Part shown: in pieces, positions 37,309-45,960 of the stretch
Position numbering within the stretch: the stretch's first letter is position 1
Layout of the letters: every line of letters starts with the position of its first letter
Assembly (NCBI RefSeq): GCF_002879855.1
Contig: NZ_PNYB01000004.1
Coordinates: 1-64,000 of the forward strand
From: Trinickia soli
GTDB taxonomy: Bacteria > Pseudomonadota > Gammaproteobacteria > Burkholderiales > Burkholderiaceae
Direction: 5' to 3'
DNA: 64,000 nucleotides
The notes under the pieces: model-generated
Seen by the model: only the letters and a program-made list of their open reading frames with translations
What the model was told of the DNA's origin: nothing
The model's database searches: none
Translations under genes and position numbers: made by a program

Positions 37309-37863
37309 TTACGCGCCCGGACGCATCCAGCTTGCGAATTTGGCGCGGAACTTCGCCACTTTCGGCGCGACGACGAACGCGCAATAACCCTGTTCGGGGT
37401 GCTGCGCGAAATACCGCTGATGATAGGCCTCGGCCGGCCAGTAGTTATCGTTCAGCGGCATGACTTCGGTGACGATCGGCGCATCGTAGACATTGTCGCG
37501 AGCGAGCGCGCTAATCGCCTCGAGCGCGATGTCGCGCTGGCGTTCGTCGTGCGTAAAGACGACGGACCGGTACTGCTCGCCGACGTCGTTTCCCTGACGG
37601 TTCAGCTGCGTCGGATCGTGGATCGAAAAAAAGATCTGCAGAATCTCGTGATAGCTGATGCGCGTCGGATCGAATTCGACCTTGACCACTTCCGCGTGCC
37701 CGGTCCCGCCGTCGCACACCTGCTCGTACGTCGGGTGCGCGACTGCGCCGCCCGCGTAACCGGACTCGACGCTCTTCACGCCTTCGACGTCGGCATAGAC
37801 GGCTTCCAGGCACCAGAAGCATCCGCCGCCCAGCGTGGCGATTTCGCTCGTCGTCTGACTCAT
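37309..37863 (-). CDS. msrA: peptide methionine (S)-S-oxide reductase
   Basis: A 184-residue enzyme that repairs methionine S-sulfoxide in proteins. The active-site motif ATLGGGCFWCLEAVY contains the catalytic Cys, and YAGGAVAHPTYEQVC, HAEVVKVEFDP and DPTQLNRQGNDVGEQYRS are MsrA hallmarks. The start MSQTTSE at 37863 has GGGAG ten bases upstream; the alternative ATG at 37872 is too close to it. It converges with the DUF72 gene, with three bases between the stops. Confidence 0.96.
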   Translation of the reverse strand: MSQTTSEIATLGGGCFWCLEAVYADVEGVKSVESGYAGGAVAHPTYEQVCDGGTGHAEVVKVEFDPTRISYHEILQIFFSIHDPTQLNRQGNDVGEQYRSVVFTHDERQRDIALEAISALARDNVYDAPIVTEVMPLNDNYWPAEAYHQRYFAQHPEQGYCAFVVAPKVAKFRAKFASWMRPGA

Positions 37864-38175
37864 GGCTTTCATTCTCCCGTTTCAAGCTCGATAGGGTGCC
37901 GTGCGCGTGCGGTGCGCGAGAGTCGCACGCGACACACAGAGAAACAAGCTTAGTGCGTTTTGCGGCAACATGTGAGCCATGACGCAGGGCGATCATCGGC
38001 GTGTACCCTGCGTCCCGCGCACGACGCTCCAAGGCAGGTTCAGACAATTCCATTAAAATCGCGATTTACCCGCCGACTCACGCAACGAAATTTCGACTTT
38101 GGACTTCTTCTCTTCGCCCGCTGCCTCCCATGCGGCGCAAGCGGCCGCCGTGCCGCCCGCCGGAATCCGCCCACG
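37864..38175. promoter_or_regulatory. divergent region between msrA and a flavin reductase gene
   Basis: No gene is seen in these 312 bases. A perfect 12-bp palindrome AAATCGCGATTT lies at 38056-38067 and overlaps the TTAAAAT element (38053-38059), which could be a -10 box for the flavin reductase gene. A repressor bound there would block that promoter. Confidence 0.4.
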
Positions 38176-38685
38176 ATGAAGCGCGCGAGCCCTCCCAACT
38201 TCGACGGCGCGGCCTTCCGACGCGCACTCGGTCAATTCGCCACAGGCGTGACGGTCATCACGACGCGTGCGCCGTCCGGACAATTGATCGGCATTACAGC
38301 CAGTTCCTTCAACTCGGTGTCGCTGCATCCGCCGCTCGTGCTGTGGAGCCTTGCAACGAAGTCGGCCTCGATGCCCGTGTTTCAGGCTAACAGTCACTAT
38401 GTCGTCAACGTGCTGGCCGCCTCGCAACTTGACCTGTGCCAGCGCTTCGCGACGGTTAAAGGCGACCGCTTCGCGGGCGTCTCGCATGCGGCCGGCGATA
38501 CAGGCATGCCGGTGCTGGACGGGGCGCTCGCGTGGTTCGAGTGCCACAACCGGAGCCGCTACGAGGAAGGCGATCATGTGATCTTCGTGGGCGAGGTCGA
38601 GCGCTGCGGCGTCCACCCGGATGCCGACGACATCGCGCCGCTCATTTTTCATGGCGGCGCGTTTCATGGGGTCAAGCCGCTCTAG
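38176..38685 (+). CDS. flavin reductase-like domain protein
   Basis: A 169-residue FMN-binding split-barrel protein of the flavin reductase family (HpaC/RutF-like), which supplies reduced flavin to a monooxygenase. Motifs are RALGQFATGVTVIT, ITASSFNSVSLHPPLVLWSL, VNVLAASQLDLCQRFA and GDHVIFVGEVERC. The start at 38176 is the one that fits this family. No monooxygenase partner is adjacent, so its physiological partner is unknown. Confidence 0.9.
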   Translation: MKRASPPNFDGAAFRRALGQFATGVTVITTRAPSGQLIGITASSFNSVSLHPPLVLWSLATKSASMPVFQANSHYVVNVLAASQLDLCQRFATVKGDRFAGVSHAAGDTGMPVLDGALAWFECHNRSRYEEGDHVIFVGEVERCGVHPDADDIAPLIFHGGAFHGVKPL

Positions 38686-38758
38686 GCCATCGCGGCGGGG
38701 GTGCTGCTTTCGGACCCGCTCCGCCTTCTGACCCACTCCCGCTTTCGACCGTCGGCGA

Positions 38759-39406
38759 TCAGACCCAGGTGGCTCCTGCGCCGTACCTGCGCCCCGGTCC
38801 TCGCGGCGGCACGACGAATCGATTGCCTTTCACGATCTTCACGCGCTTGTCGTCGGGCAGCTTATGGACGGCGTCGCGCACCACCAGATCCTGCAGGCCG
38901 ATCGCCTCGTAACCGTAAGTGCGCGGCCCTGTCTCCGGTGAATCCAAAATGAGCGTACGGGTGCGAGACTCGTCTTTATAGCCGACGAGCCAGCCCACCC
39001 CGATGTTCCGGCTCGACAGATGCGCGACCAGCCGATCGAGGAACGCCCCCTTTCCCAGCAAGCATCCTTTGAACGCCAACAGGCCGACTTCCTTGAGACC
39101 ACAAACGGCCAGCAGCTTGGCGACGCCACCGCTGTCGAGCAGCGTGCGGTGCAGCGCGAGCCCCTCGGGCAGGCCATGACTGACGATGATCAGTTTGGTG
39201 CCGAGGCCGCTGAACGAAAGCGAGCCCGGAGTCAATGCCTGGAAGCCCAACGGCAGGTGCCCCGCCAGAGGACGCGCGTCGGGGTATCGCAACGAAAAAC
39301 TTCGCTCAAGGGGAATCTGATAACGCTCCCGCCAGGCATAGGCGGCGTTTCGGATGACCCGGTCTGCGGGGTCCAGAAGAATGATGGCCGCTTCTTTCCA
39401 CTTCAA
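38759..39406 (-). CDS. unrecognised protein with clan CD (C80/caspase-like) peptidase motifs, TTG start
   Basis: I do not recognise this protein. Translation probably begins at TTG 39406, because GGAGG (CCTCC on the plus strand, 39413-39417) lies six bases before it; the open frame further upstream to 39559 has no ribosome-binding site and is low in protein character. The 215 residues contain a strand followed by His-Gly (KLIIVSHGLPEG, His77) and a later strand followed by Gly-Cys (VGLLAFKGCLLGKGAFLDRL, Cys115). That order and spacing, and the next strand (GVGWLVGYKDE), recall clan CD cysteine peptidases such as the C80 autoprocessing domains. No signal peptide or membrane segment is clear. 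It sits alone between the flavin reductase and lrp-type genes. Confidence 0.55.
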   Translation of the reverse strand: MKWKEAAIILLDPADRVIRNAAYAWRERYQIPLERSFSLRYPDARPLAGHLPLGFQALTPGSLSFSGLGTKLIIVSHGLPEGLALHRTLLDSGGVAKLLAVCGLKEVGLLAFKGCLLGKGAFLDRLVAHLSSRNIGVGWLVGYKDESRTRTLILDSPETGPRTYGYEAIGLQDLVVRDAVHKLPDDKRVKIVKGNRFVVPPRGPGRRYGAGATWV

Positions 39407-39503
39407 TGGTGGCCTCCGGTGTTGTGTCGAAAAGAACGACCAAACTAGGCCGGATCCATCCGCCGGAACCATCCGCGGGGCCATCTCGGACGAAATCACC
39501 GTT

Positions 39504-39542
39504 GGCTGGCGCGGTTTTCGATTTTTCTTAACCGCGCCAGCC
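39504..39542. repeat. perfect 13-bp inverted repeat with T-rich loop
   Basis: GGCTGGCGCGGTT (39504-39516) and AACCGCGCCAGCC (39530-39542) are perfect reverse complements around 13 bases containing five T in a row. It lies just after the stop of the Lrp-type gene and before the TTG-start gene on the same strand. There is no U-tract after either arm, so it may be a stability or processing hairpin rather than a classical terminator. Confidence 0.7.
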
Positions 39543-39567
39543 GCACGGCTGCGCCGCATGCACAGCG

Positions 39568-40056
39568 CTACCGTTGCGCGCCGTCTGCCTCGACCGGCAC
39601 GCCCGAGTCCTCTTTCAGCGTCTGCAGTACGATGTTCGAGCGAATGTCCATGACGCCGGGCGCCTTATAAAGCTTGTTCAGCACGAACTCGGAGTAGTGC
39701 TTCAGGTTGTGCGCAAGCACATGCAACAGGTAGTGGCTTTCCCCCGTGATCACGAACGCACCGACGACTTCGGGCCATGCACGCACCGCATCGGCGAAAC
39801 GTTCGTGCCAGTTTTCCTGATCGTTGCGCATTGAAACCTGAACGAAAGCTTCGAGTTCGAAGCCGAGCGCTTCTCGGTTCAGGCACGCCCGGTAGCGCTC
39901 GATGACGCCCTGCTCTTCGAGCAGCCGCAACCGGCGCAGACAGGCCGACGGCGACAGCGAAATACGGTCGGCCAGATCGAGGTTGCTGATCCGGCCTTCG
40001 TTCTGCAGGACGCTCAGGATGCGGCAATCGGTGGCGTCGAGCGAAATAGCGTTCAT
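39568..40056 (-). CDS. kynR: Lrp/AsnC-family regulator, probable KynR
   Basis: A 162-residue regulator. The N-terminal winged HTH (about 5-60) includes ILSVLQNEGRISNLDLADRI and LSPSACLRRLRLLEEQGVIERY. The C-terminal RAM/AsnC ligand domain (about 70-150) includes VVGAFVITGESHYLLHV. It is divergent from kynB, the position of KynR, the kynurenine-responsive activator of the kyn genes described in Pseudomonas aeruginosa. The symbol rests on that position and family, not on a direct comparison. Dyads in the intergenic region are possible binding sites. Confidence 0.85.
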   Translation of the reverse strand: MNAISLDATDCRILSVLQNEGRISNLDLADRISLSPSACLRRLRLLEEQGVIERYRACLNREALGFELEAFVQVSMRNDQENWHERFADAVRAWPEVVGAFVITGESHYLLHVLAHNLKHYSEFVLNKLYKAPGVMDIRSNIVLQTLKEDSGVPVEADGAQR

Positions 40057-40187
40057 TTTTGGCCCCCTTTTCCGGTTTATCTCGAATTATGTTCTAGTCT
40101 GGCCTGTTAGTGGCGAGAATTTCGCAAGCACTTTGCGTGCGAAGTTGCCTATCATCGACGCAAGCTTGCCGATCAGTGAGAGGACAC
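40057..40187. promoter_or_regulatory. divergent kynR-kynB control region
   Basis: The interval contains an imperfectly symmetric AT-rich part and the dyad GCGA (40113-40116), GAATT, TCGC (40122-40125) about 60 bp upstream of the kynB start. This is a plausible site for the Lrp-type regulator. Confidence 0.4.
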
Positions 40188-40838
40188 ATGCAGGAAACGA
40201 TCTGGGACATCTCGCCGCCGATCGACACGGACACGCCGGTATGGCCCGGCGATACGCCCGTCGGCATCGAACGCGTCTGGCGAATGGAGGCGGGTTCGCC
40301 CGTCAACGTCGCCCGACTGACGTGCTCGCCGCACACGGGCGCGCATGCCGACGCACCGCTCCATTACGACGCGCAAGGCGCGGCGATCGGGCGCGTGCCG
40401 CTGACGCCTTATCTCGGCCGATGCCGCGTGATCCATTGCATCGGCGCCGAGCCGCTGGTGTTGCCCGAACATATCGCGCCTTTCGCCGATGCTTTGCCTC
40501 CCCGCGTCCTGCTACGCACTTACGAACGCGCGCCCGTGACGCGATGGGACAGCACGTTTTGCGCCGTGGCCCCGCAGACGATCGACTTCCTGACCGAACG
40601 CGGCGTCATGTTGATCGGGATCGACACCCCTTCTCTCGATCCTCAGGACTCCAAAACGATGGACGCTCACGGTCGCGTGCGGGCGCAGGGAATGGCGATA
40701 CTCGAGGGGCTTGTGCTCGATGCCGTCGAACCCGGCGATTACGAACTCATTGCGTTGCCGCTGAAGTTCACTACGCTCGACGCAAGTCCCGTGCGTGCGG
40801 TACTCCGTCGAACTGGAACAGATGCCGTGGCAAACTGA
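40188..40838 (+). CDS. kynB: kynurenine formamidase (arylformamidase)
   Basis: A 216-residue metal-dependent hydrolase that converts N-formylkynurenine to kynurenine in tryptophan catabolism. The metal-binding signature of this cyclase-like family is visible as [15 protein letters not shown], near residue 50. [19 protein letters not shown] at the start and [18 protein letters not shown] later are KynB-like. The ATG at 40188 has GAGAGGAC upstream. It leads the kynB-kynU-kynA operon. Confidence 0.95.
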   Translation: MQETIWDISPPIDTDTPVWPGDTPVGIERVWRMEAGSPVNVARLTCSPHTGAHADAPLHYDAQGAAIGRVPLTPYLGRCRVIHCIGAEPLVLPEHIAPFADALPPRVLLRTYERAPVTRWDSTFCAVAPQTIDFLTERGVMLIGIDTPSLDPQDSKTMDAHGRVRAQGMAILEGLVLDAVEPGDYELIALPLKFTTLDASPVRAVLRRTGTDAVAN

Positions 40839-40922
40839 CCTCCGCGCATTTACCACCTTCGCGCCAAAGAAAACCCGCCCGATTCGGCTTTCCGCTGCTT
40901 TCACCTATCTTCGATCGATTTT

Positions 40923-42173
40923 ATGAAAACCCGTAACGATGCGATCGCGCTCGATCGCGACGATCCGCTGGCCCCGTTGCGCGAACGTTTTGCGCTCACG
41001 ACCGACGACATCTATCTCGACGGCAATTCGCTTGGCGTACCGCCCGCGGCCGCGGCCGCGCGGGCGCAAGCCGTCATCGCGGATGAATGGGCCGGCGGGC
41101 TCATCCGCAGCTGGAATGCGGCCGGCTGGTTCGCCCTGCCGCGCCGGCTCGGCGATAAGCTCGCGCCGCTCGTCGGCGCGGCGCCCGATGAACTCGTCGT
41201 CACCGATACGATCTCCGTCAATCTGTTCAAGCTGCTGTCGGCCGCGCTGAAGATGGCGAACGATCGCGATCCGAAAAGACGCGTCATCGTGTCGGAGCGC
41301 GCCAACTTTCCGACCGATCTTTACATCGCCCAAGGGCTGATCGCGCAACTCGACCGCGGCTACTCGCTGCGCCTCGTCGACGATCCCGCGCAGTTGCCTG
41401 ATGCAATCGACGACGAGACGGCCGTGGCCATGATCACGCACGTCAACTATCGAACGGGCTATATGCACGACATGGCCACGCTGACGCAGGTCATCCAGCG
41501 CGCCGGCGCGCTCGCGCTGTGGGATCTCGCGCATTCGGCCGGCGCCGTGCCTGTCGACCTGAACGGCGTGCATGCCGACTTCGCCGTCGGCTGCACGTAC
41601 AAGTATCTGAACGGCGGCCCCGGCTCGCCGGCCTTCGCCTGGGTGGCCAAACGGCATCAGGACGCGCTCGCTCAACCGCTGTCGGGCTGGTGGGGACACC
41701 GCGCGCCGTTCGAGATGAACCCGGTCTACACGCCGGGCCAGGGCATCGGCCGTTTCCTGTGCGGCACGCAACCGATCGTCTCGATGTCGCTCGTCGAAGC
41801 GGGGCTCGACGTATTCCTCGAAACCGATATGCAGACGATTCGGAGAAAGTCGCTGGCGCTGACCGACGCTTTCATCGAACTCGTCCAGACGCGCTGCGCG
41901 GGCCAGCCGCTGACGCTCGTCACGCCGCGCGCGCATGCGCAGCGCGGCTCGCATGTGAGCTTCGAGCATCCGCACGGTTACGAGGTCATGCAGGCGCTCA
42001 TCGCGCGCGGCGTGATCGGCGACTACCGCGAACCGTACGTGCTGCGCTTTGGGTTCACACCGCTCTATACGCGCTTCGTCGACGTCTGGGACGCCGTGGA
42101 AACGCTGCGTGACGTACTCGAAACCGATGCCTGGCGTGCGCCCGGGTTTGCGGCCCGTCATTCCGTTACCTGA
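40923..42173 (+). CDS. kynU: kynureninase
   Basis: A 416-residue PLP enzyme that cleaves kynurenine to anthranilate and alanine. [13 protein letters not shown] near the start, ISVNLFKLL, the PLP-Asp region [17 protein letters not shown] and the Schiff-base lysine in [17 protein letters not shown] identify it. [20 protein letters not shown] follows as in other bacterial kynureninases. It lies 84 bp after kynB and 19 bp before kynA. Confidence 0.96.
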   Translation: MKTRNDAIALDRDDPLAPLRERFALTTDDIYLDGNSLGVPPAAAAARAQAVIADEWAGGLIRSWNAAGWFALPRRLGDKLAPLVGAAPDELVVTDTISVNLFKLLSAALKMANDRDPKRRVIVSERANFPTDLYIAQGLIAQLDRGYSLRLVDDPAQLPDAIDDETAVAMITHVNYRTGYMHDMATLTQVIQRAGALALWDLAHSAGAVPVDLNGVHADFAVGCTYKYLNGGPGSPAFAWVAKRHQDALAQPLSGWWGHRAPFEMNPVYTPGQGIGRFLCGTQPIVSMSLVEAGLDVFLETDMQTIRRKSLALTDAFIELVQTRCAGQPLTLVTPRAHAQRGSHVSFEHPHGYEVMQALIARGVIGDYREPYVLRFGFTPLYTRFVDVWDAVETLRDVLETDAWRAPGFAARHSVT

Positions 42174-42192
42174 TGATGCCAAGGAGTCCTAA

Positions 42193-43167
42193 ATGAGCGG
42201 ACATATGCGCTTACCCGAGATGCCCGAGGCGCCCGCACCTGCCTCGCAGGCCAAGCAAGGCTGCCCGTTCGGCCACGGCAGCCACGGCAGCGACGACGCG
42301 CCGCCCGATCTGCCGGGCAAGGCCGCGCCGCATGTGCCGCAGGGCGATGCGGGCTGGCACGACGCGCAGCTCGATTTCTCGAGATCGATGAGCTACGGCG
42401 ACTACCTCTCGCTCGATTCGATCCTGCACGCGCAGCATCCGCACTCGCCCGATCACAACGAGATGCTGTTCATCATCCAGCATCAAACAAGCGAGCTATG
42501 GATGAAGCTCGCGCTCTACGAGTTGCGCGCGGCGCTGGGCTGCGTGCAACGCGACGAATTACCCCCTGCGTTCAAGATGCTCGCACGTGTCTCGCGCATC
42601 ATGGAGCAGCTCGTGCAAGCGTGGAATGTGCTTGCGACGATGACGCCGTCCGAATATACAGCGATGCGCCCCTACCTTGGGTCCTCGTCAGGCTTTCAGT
42701 CGTATCAGTATCGGCAGATCGAATTCGTCCTCGGCAATAAGAACGCGTTGATGCTCAAGCCGCATGCGCATCGCCCCGATGTTCTCGCCGAAGTCAAAGC
42801 GACGCTCGAGGCACCGTCGTTCTACGACGAAGTCGTCCGGCTGCTCGCGCGACGCGGCTTTTCGATCGCGCAGGAGCGGCTCGAACGCGACTGGACGCAA
42901 CCGACGACCTACGACGCATCGGTCGAAGCAGCGTGGTTGGAGGTGTATCGCAATCCGTCGCAGCATTGGGAGCTCTACGAGATGGCGGAGGAACTCGTCG
43001 ATCTCGAAGACGCCTTCCGTCAATGGCGCTTCCGGCATGTGACGACGGTCGAGCGCATCATCGGCTACAAGCAAGGCACCGGCGGCACGAGCGGCGCGCC
43101 TTATCTTCGCAAGATGCTCGATGTTGTGCTGTTTCCGGAGCTGTGGCACGTGCGGACGGTGTTGTGA
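42193..43167 (+). CDS. kynA: tryptophan 2,3-dioxygenase
   Basis: A 324-residue heme enzyme that opens the indole ring of tryptophan to N-formylkynurenine, the first step of the kynurenine pathway. [52 protein letters not shown] and [20 protein letters not shown] are diagnostic. The first 55 residues are a Gly/His/Pro-rich extension that many Burkholderia enzymes share. AAGGAGTCC lies seven bases upstream of the ATG. Gene order kynB-kynU-kynA gives a full route from tryptophan to anthranilate. Confidence 0.97.
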   Translation: MSGHMRLPEMPEAPAPASQAKQGCPFGHGSHGSDDAPPDLPGKAAPHVPQGDAGWHDAQLDFSRSMSYGDYLSLDSILHAQHPHSPDHNEMLFIIQHQTSELWMKLALYELRAALGCVQRDELPPAFKMLARVSRIMEQLVQAWNVLATMTPSEYTAMRPYLGSSSGFQSYQYRQIEFVLGNKNALMLKPHAHRPDVLAEVKATLEAPSFYDEVVRLLARRGFSIAQERLERDWTQPTTYDASVEAAWLEVYRNPSQHWELYEMAEELVDLEDAFRQWRFRHVTTVERIIGYKQGTGGTSGAPYLRKMLDVVLFPELWHVRTVL

Positions 43168-43218
43168 GGCCAGCGCAGTGGCCTGCCCCGTAGAGCGCCG
43201 GCCGGCGTTTGATCGCGT

Positions 43219-43776
43219 TTAGATTGCATCGGGCTCGAATTCGTTCGTGTCGGTGCCGGCTTCGGGAGTGCCGGCCTCTCGTCGACGATCGGTCGCATGC
43301 TGCCCGGCTTGCGCAAGCAGCCACGCACGAAACGCAGCGACATCGGGGCGTTCCGCTTTGACAGGCGGATAAACGAGCCAGTAGCTGTAATCGTTCGGGA
43401 CGCAAATCTCGAACGGCTGAACGAGCCGTCCCGCTCGCAAATCGCGCTCGGCGAGGGTCAATCTGCCTGGCGCGACACCTTGTCCTTGTGCCGCCGGCAG
43501 AACGAGCGCCGCGTCGTCGAATGCGAGGCCGGCGCGAACGTCGAGATCGTTGACCCGGGCATGGTCGCACCAACGCCGCCAGCCATCGCGCGGCGTGTCA
43601 CGGCGGCGGGTGGACGATATGGAATCGCAGCGGCGACGGCGCGCGTGAGATGCCTGACCGCCAGCGACCAGCGCCAGGCAGGTTGTGGCCTGCGCCGTTG
43701 GCGCAATGGCGACGCCCTTGTATTCGCCGTCGGCGACGGCGATATGCGGCTGAACTCCTCTCGAACGCAGGAGCAC
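43219..43776 (-). pseudogene. LysR-family regulator remnant (GcvA-like), 5'-truncated and frameshifted
   Basis: The minus strand encodes recognisable pieces of a LysR substrate-binding domain in more than one frame. Upstream is IAVADGEYKGVAIAPTAQAT followed by LALVAGG. After a shift near 43655 another frame reads ISRAPSPLRFHIVHPPP. After a second shift near 43600 the first frame resumes with RDGWRRWCDHARV, then FDDAALVLPAAQGQGVAPG and LVQPFEICVPNDYSYWLVYP. The N-terminal HTH half is missing: sequence ends where the 610-residue foreign gene stops at 43780. I infer that an insertion removed the 5' half. Expression and function are unlikely. Confidence 0.75.
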
Positions 43777-43779
43777 TTC

Positions 43780-45612
43780 TTAGCCATTCCCCTGTGGCCG
43801 AACGCCCTCCATGTTCTTTTGATCCCTTTGTCGGCCGCTGTAGGCCTCGTCCATGATTTGGTTCATCGTGTTGGTCTTCGGGCCCTGGTTGTACTCGCGG
43901 GCAATTTGTTTTGCCATGAAGTTGCCGCTTGGCCCCCCTAGCTTGGTCGCGATTTTCACTGGGACGAACACCTTGGCCGCATCCACCTTCCCCGGCACAT
44001 CCAGCCATGACAGTTTTGTCAAGGTATTACCCATTTTTTGCAGTGTTCCGCTTTTAAGAATGATCCCGACTTTTTTGAGGCCGCTGGCAAAAGGGCCGCC
44101 TGCCAGCGCAACCGCGTCCAGCGCAGCACGGACACCCGCCTCCGTGTATTCGCGCTTTTTATATGCAATCCATGCACTGTAGAAAGGAAAATGCCACTGC
44201 AACAGGTTGATCAATTTTTCCCGCCTGGTTTCGCCGAACGCGTCGTCCTTGATGGCTTTCACCATGCGATTGGCCAAGGTCTTGGTCATTGCCTCGATGG
44301 CGCCCTCTATGTAGGTATATCTCCTGTCTTCGTCTATGCTGATGGTGTACTTGGTGCCGTAGTCCTCTCCATTGAGTTTGAGATCCGGGCTGAAGAATAG
44401 ATGCGAATTCTTCCGAATAAACTCGATCTGACCGGGCCGATCCAACGGAATGGGGATGAGTAGATCGCAATGGCCCGGGGCTATAACGAAGGCAAACTTT
44501 TTTCTTAAGAATCCTTCGTATTCGAGCACATATCCAACGGGTGACGTTGCGACGCTGGACCACCCCGTAGGTATTCCGAGGAAAGAGGTGGGTTCATTGA
44601 GGGTGATGTCACGCACCGAGTGGTCGCCCACTCCCAAAACCGAATGCCAACCGTATTTTTCCATTAATGTACTGTTGATTTTTTCACGCATGGTGACGTA
44701 CGCCTGCTCTTCTATTGAATCGGTCATATCGTGAAAGGTTTCGTCCAGATCGGGTAATGCTCGAATCTCCGCTGACGCGTTGTGGGTGAGGCCCCAGGCC
44801 GTCTTTTGCAGCATTATGTACACCTCAATTCCGGTGAGGTTTTCCGAGCCTTGATCGCTGATCCCTCCTATGGATCGGATTGTGTGAATCTTCATGGGGT
44901 CCTGGCCGGCCATTTGCATCCAAAATTTGCCAAGGTCGACTCTCGTGATGAGCCTCTCGAATATATTCTGGGCGATGGACATACACGTCGATTCGAGAGA
45001 TGGGGTGATGGTCGAAGTGGCCCGTCCAACGACATATTTCGCGTGCTTCTGTTTGCGGCGGCTATGTTGGTTGCTACGTTTTGCGCGCTCGATGGCCAGA
45101 TTTGCCGCGATGTTTTCGGCCTGTAATTCGCTTTGCCCAGTGTGTACGCCCAGTATTGCGAGCAAATCGTCGGCCGTTCCGGTGTATAGCGAGCGGCTGG
45201 CGCCCTCCGAATTGAAAGTCGACGCATCGTCTGAATTCTGATTCGCGGAGCCTTGGTCCTCTGTCTGCGTGTTGCCGTCAGGTTCTGGATCGGACTGAAA
45301 CGTGCCGTTGGGTGGCGGAAGCCCTGAATTGCTTTGGGCACCGATTCTCTCTTGAGCATCGACCACATATTCGCCAAGAATCGCACATGCGGCAGCAAAG
45401 GCGAAAAGTTGTTGAAACGTTGTTATTTTCGGCATGATTAGCGGTTTTCTGCGCTTTTCCTCCCTCTCATGCGCCTGATTCCATGCGTTGTTTTTATCAA
45501 TAGTCATCCGTTGAAAATTAAGCTGTTCCGGGTTCGCATTGCCAACAACGGGCGCGCTGGCGCGCTTGCTATTCTTATGGTTGATTACGGCGTGTGCATA
45601 TGGGTTCTTCAT
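43780..45612 (-). CDS. unrecognised 610-residue protein, acquired region of lower GC
   Basis: I do not recognise this protein. From ATG 45612 it has 610 residues; ATG 45507 or 45435 are alternatives, the last giving an N-terminus with a hydrophobic run (FQQLFAFAAACAILGEYVV). A disordered Asn/Asp/Ser/Gln-rich segment follows (about 88-140), then a mixed alpha/beta body. Around residues 470-500 the sequence LLQWHFPFYSAWIAYKKREY followed by AALDAVALAGGPF resembles a segment I have seen in large secreted Burkholderia/Pseudomonas toxins. Its base composition is lower than its neighbours: 31 of 60 bases are G or C at 44401-44460, against 43 of 60 at 46081-46140. It replaces the 5' half of a LysR gene. 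A secreted effector is possible but unproven. Confidence 0.65.
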   Translation of the reverse strand: MKNPYAHAVINHKNSKRASAPVVGNANPEQLNFQRMTIDKNNAWNQAHEREEKRRKPLIMPKITTFQQLFAFAAACAILGEYVVDAQERIGAQSNSGLPPPNGTFQSDPEPDGNTQTEDQGSANQNSDDASTFNSEGASRSLYTGTADDLLAILGVHTGQSELQAENIAANLAIERAKRSNQHSRRKQKHAKYVVGRATSTITPSLESTCMSIAQNIFERLITRVDLGKFWMQMAGQDPMKIHTIRSIGGISDQGSENLTGIEVYIMLQKTAWGLTHNASAEIRALPDLDETFHDMTDSIEEQAYVTMREKINSTLMEKYGWHSVLGVGDHSVRDITLNEPTSFLGIPTGWSSVATSPVGYVLEYEGFLRKKFAFVIAPGHCDLLIPIPLDRPGQIEFIRKNSHLFFSPDLKLNGEDYGTKYTISIDEDRRYTYIEGAIEAMTKTLANRMVKAIKDDAFGETRREKLINLLQWHFPFYSAWIAYKKREYTEAGVRAALDAVALAGGPFASGLKKVGIILKSGTLQKMGNTLTKLSWLDVPGKVDAAKVFVPVKIATKLGGPSGNFMAKQIAREYNQGPKTNTMNQIMDEAYSGRQRDQKNMEGVRPQGNG

Positions 45613-45960
45613 ATCGCCATCTCTATAAGCAGTTCGGCCAAACACCCGGCGCGCAACGAGAAGTGCGGCCCTGCACGTTCGATCAGGATGCAGTCGAGGC
45701 CAGAAGGGCCTCGCTGGCCCGCCGCTGAAAAAGCATGGTAGAAGCCTTCGGAGATGAATGTGAGGCGCGTCGTTGCAGGGGTCGTGCGAACCTGGCGCCG
45801 CATTCAAATATTGGACAGCGCGACACATTGCCGGTCCGTTTGCGTATTCCACGGTTTAAACGAACCACGACAAAAACCCCCGCCGCGAGAGGACGTGGCG
45901 ACAAACCAACCCGATACGTTATATCATTACGTACGAACCCCTTTCGCCGCGGACGATTCC
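45613..45960. other. intergenic region between the acquired gene and zur
   Basis: This 348-bp stretch has no convincing gene. It shows mixed composition, and the right boundary of the acquired segment probably lies within it. Near its right end is the Zur-box-like dyad. No flanking direct repeat, tRNA or integrase gene was found that would define an island end. Confidence 0.5.
45915..45933. promoter_or_regulatory. candidate Zur box
   Basis: A 19-bp dyad with arms TACGT (45915-45919) and ACGTA (45929-45933) around TATATCATT resembles Fur-family zinc-operator sequences, which are AT-centred dyads such as GTTATAATATAAC. It ends 28 bp before the zur start, where a Zur dimer would block the zur-znuACB promoter. 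Confidence 0.55.

Noticed and set aside
40905-42182. Minus-strand ORF opposite kynU
   Set aside because: Antisense shadow; kynU has all PLP-enzyme motifs.
45613-45852. N-terminal extension of the 610-residue protein to 690 residues
   Set aside because: The added sequence is Arg/Pro/Cys-rich and unlike the rest; ATG 45612 or later is more credible.
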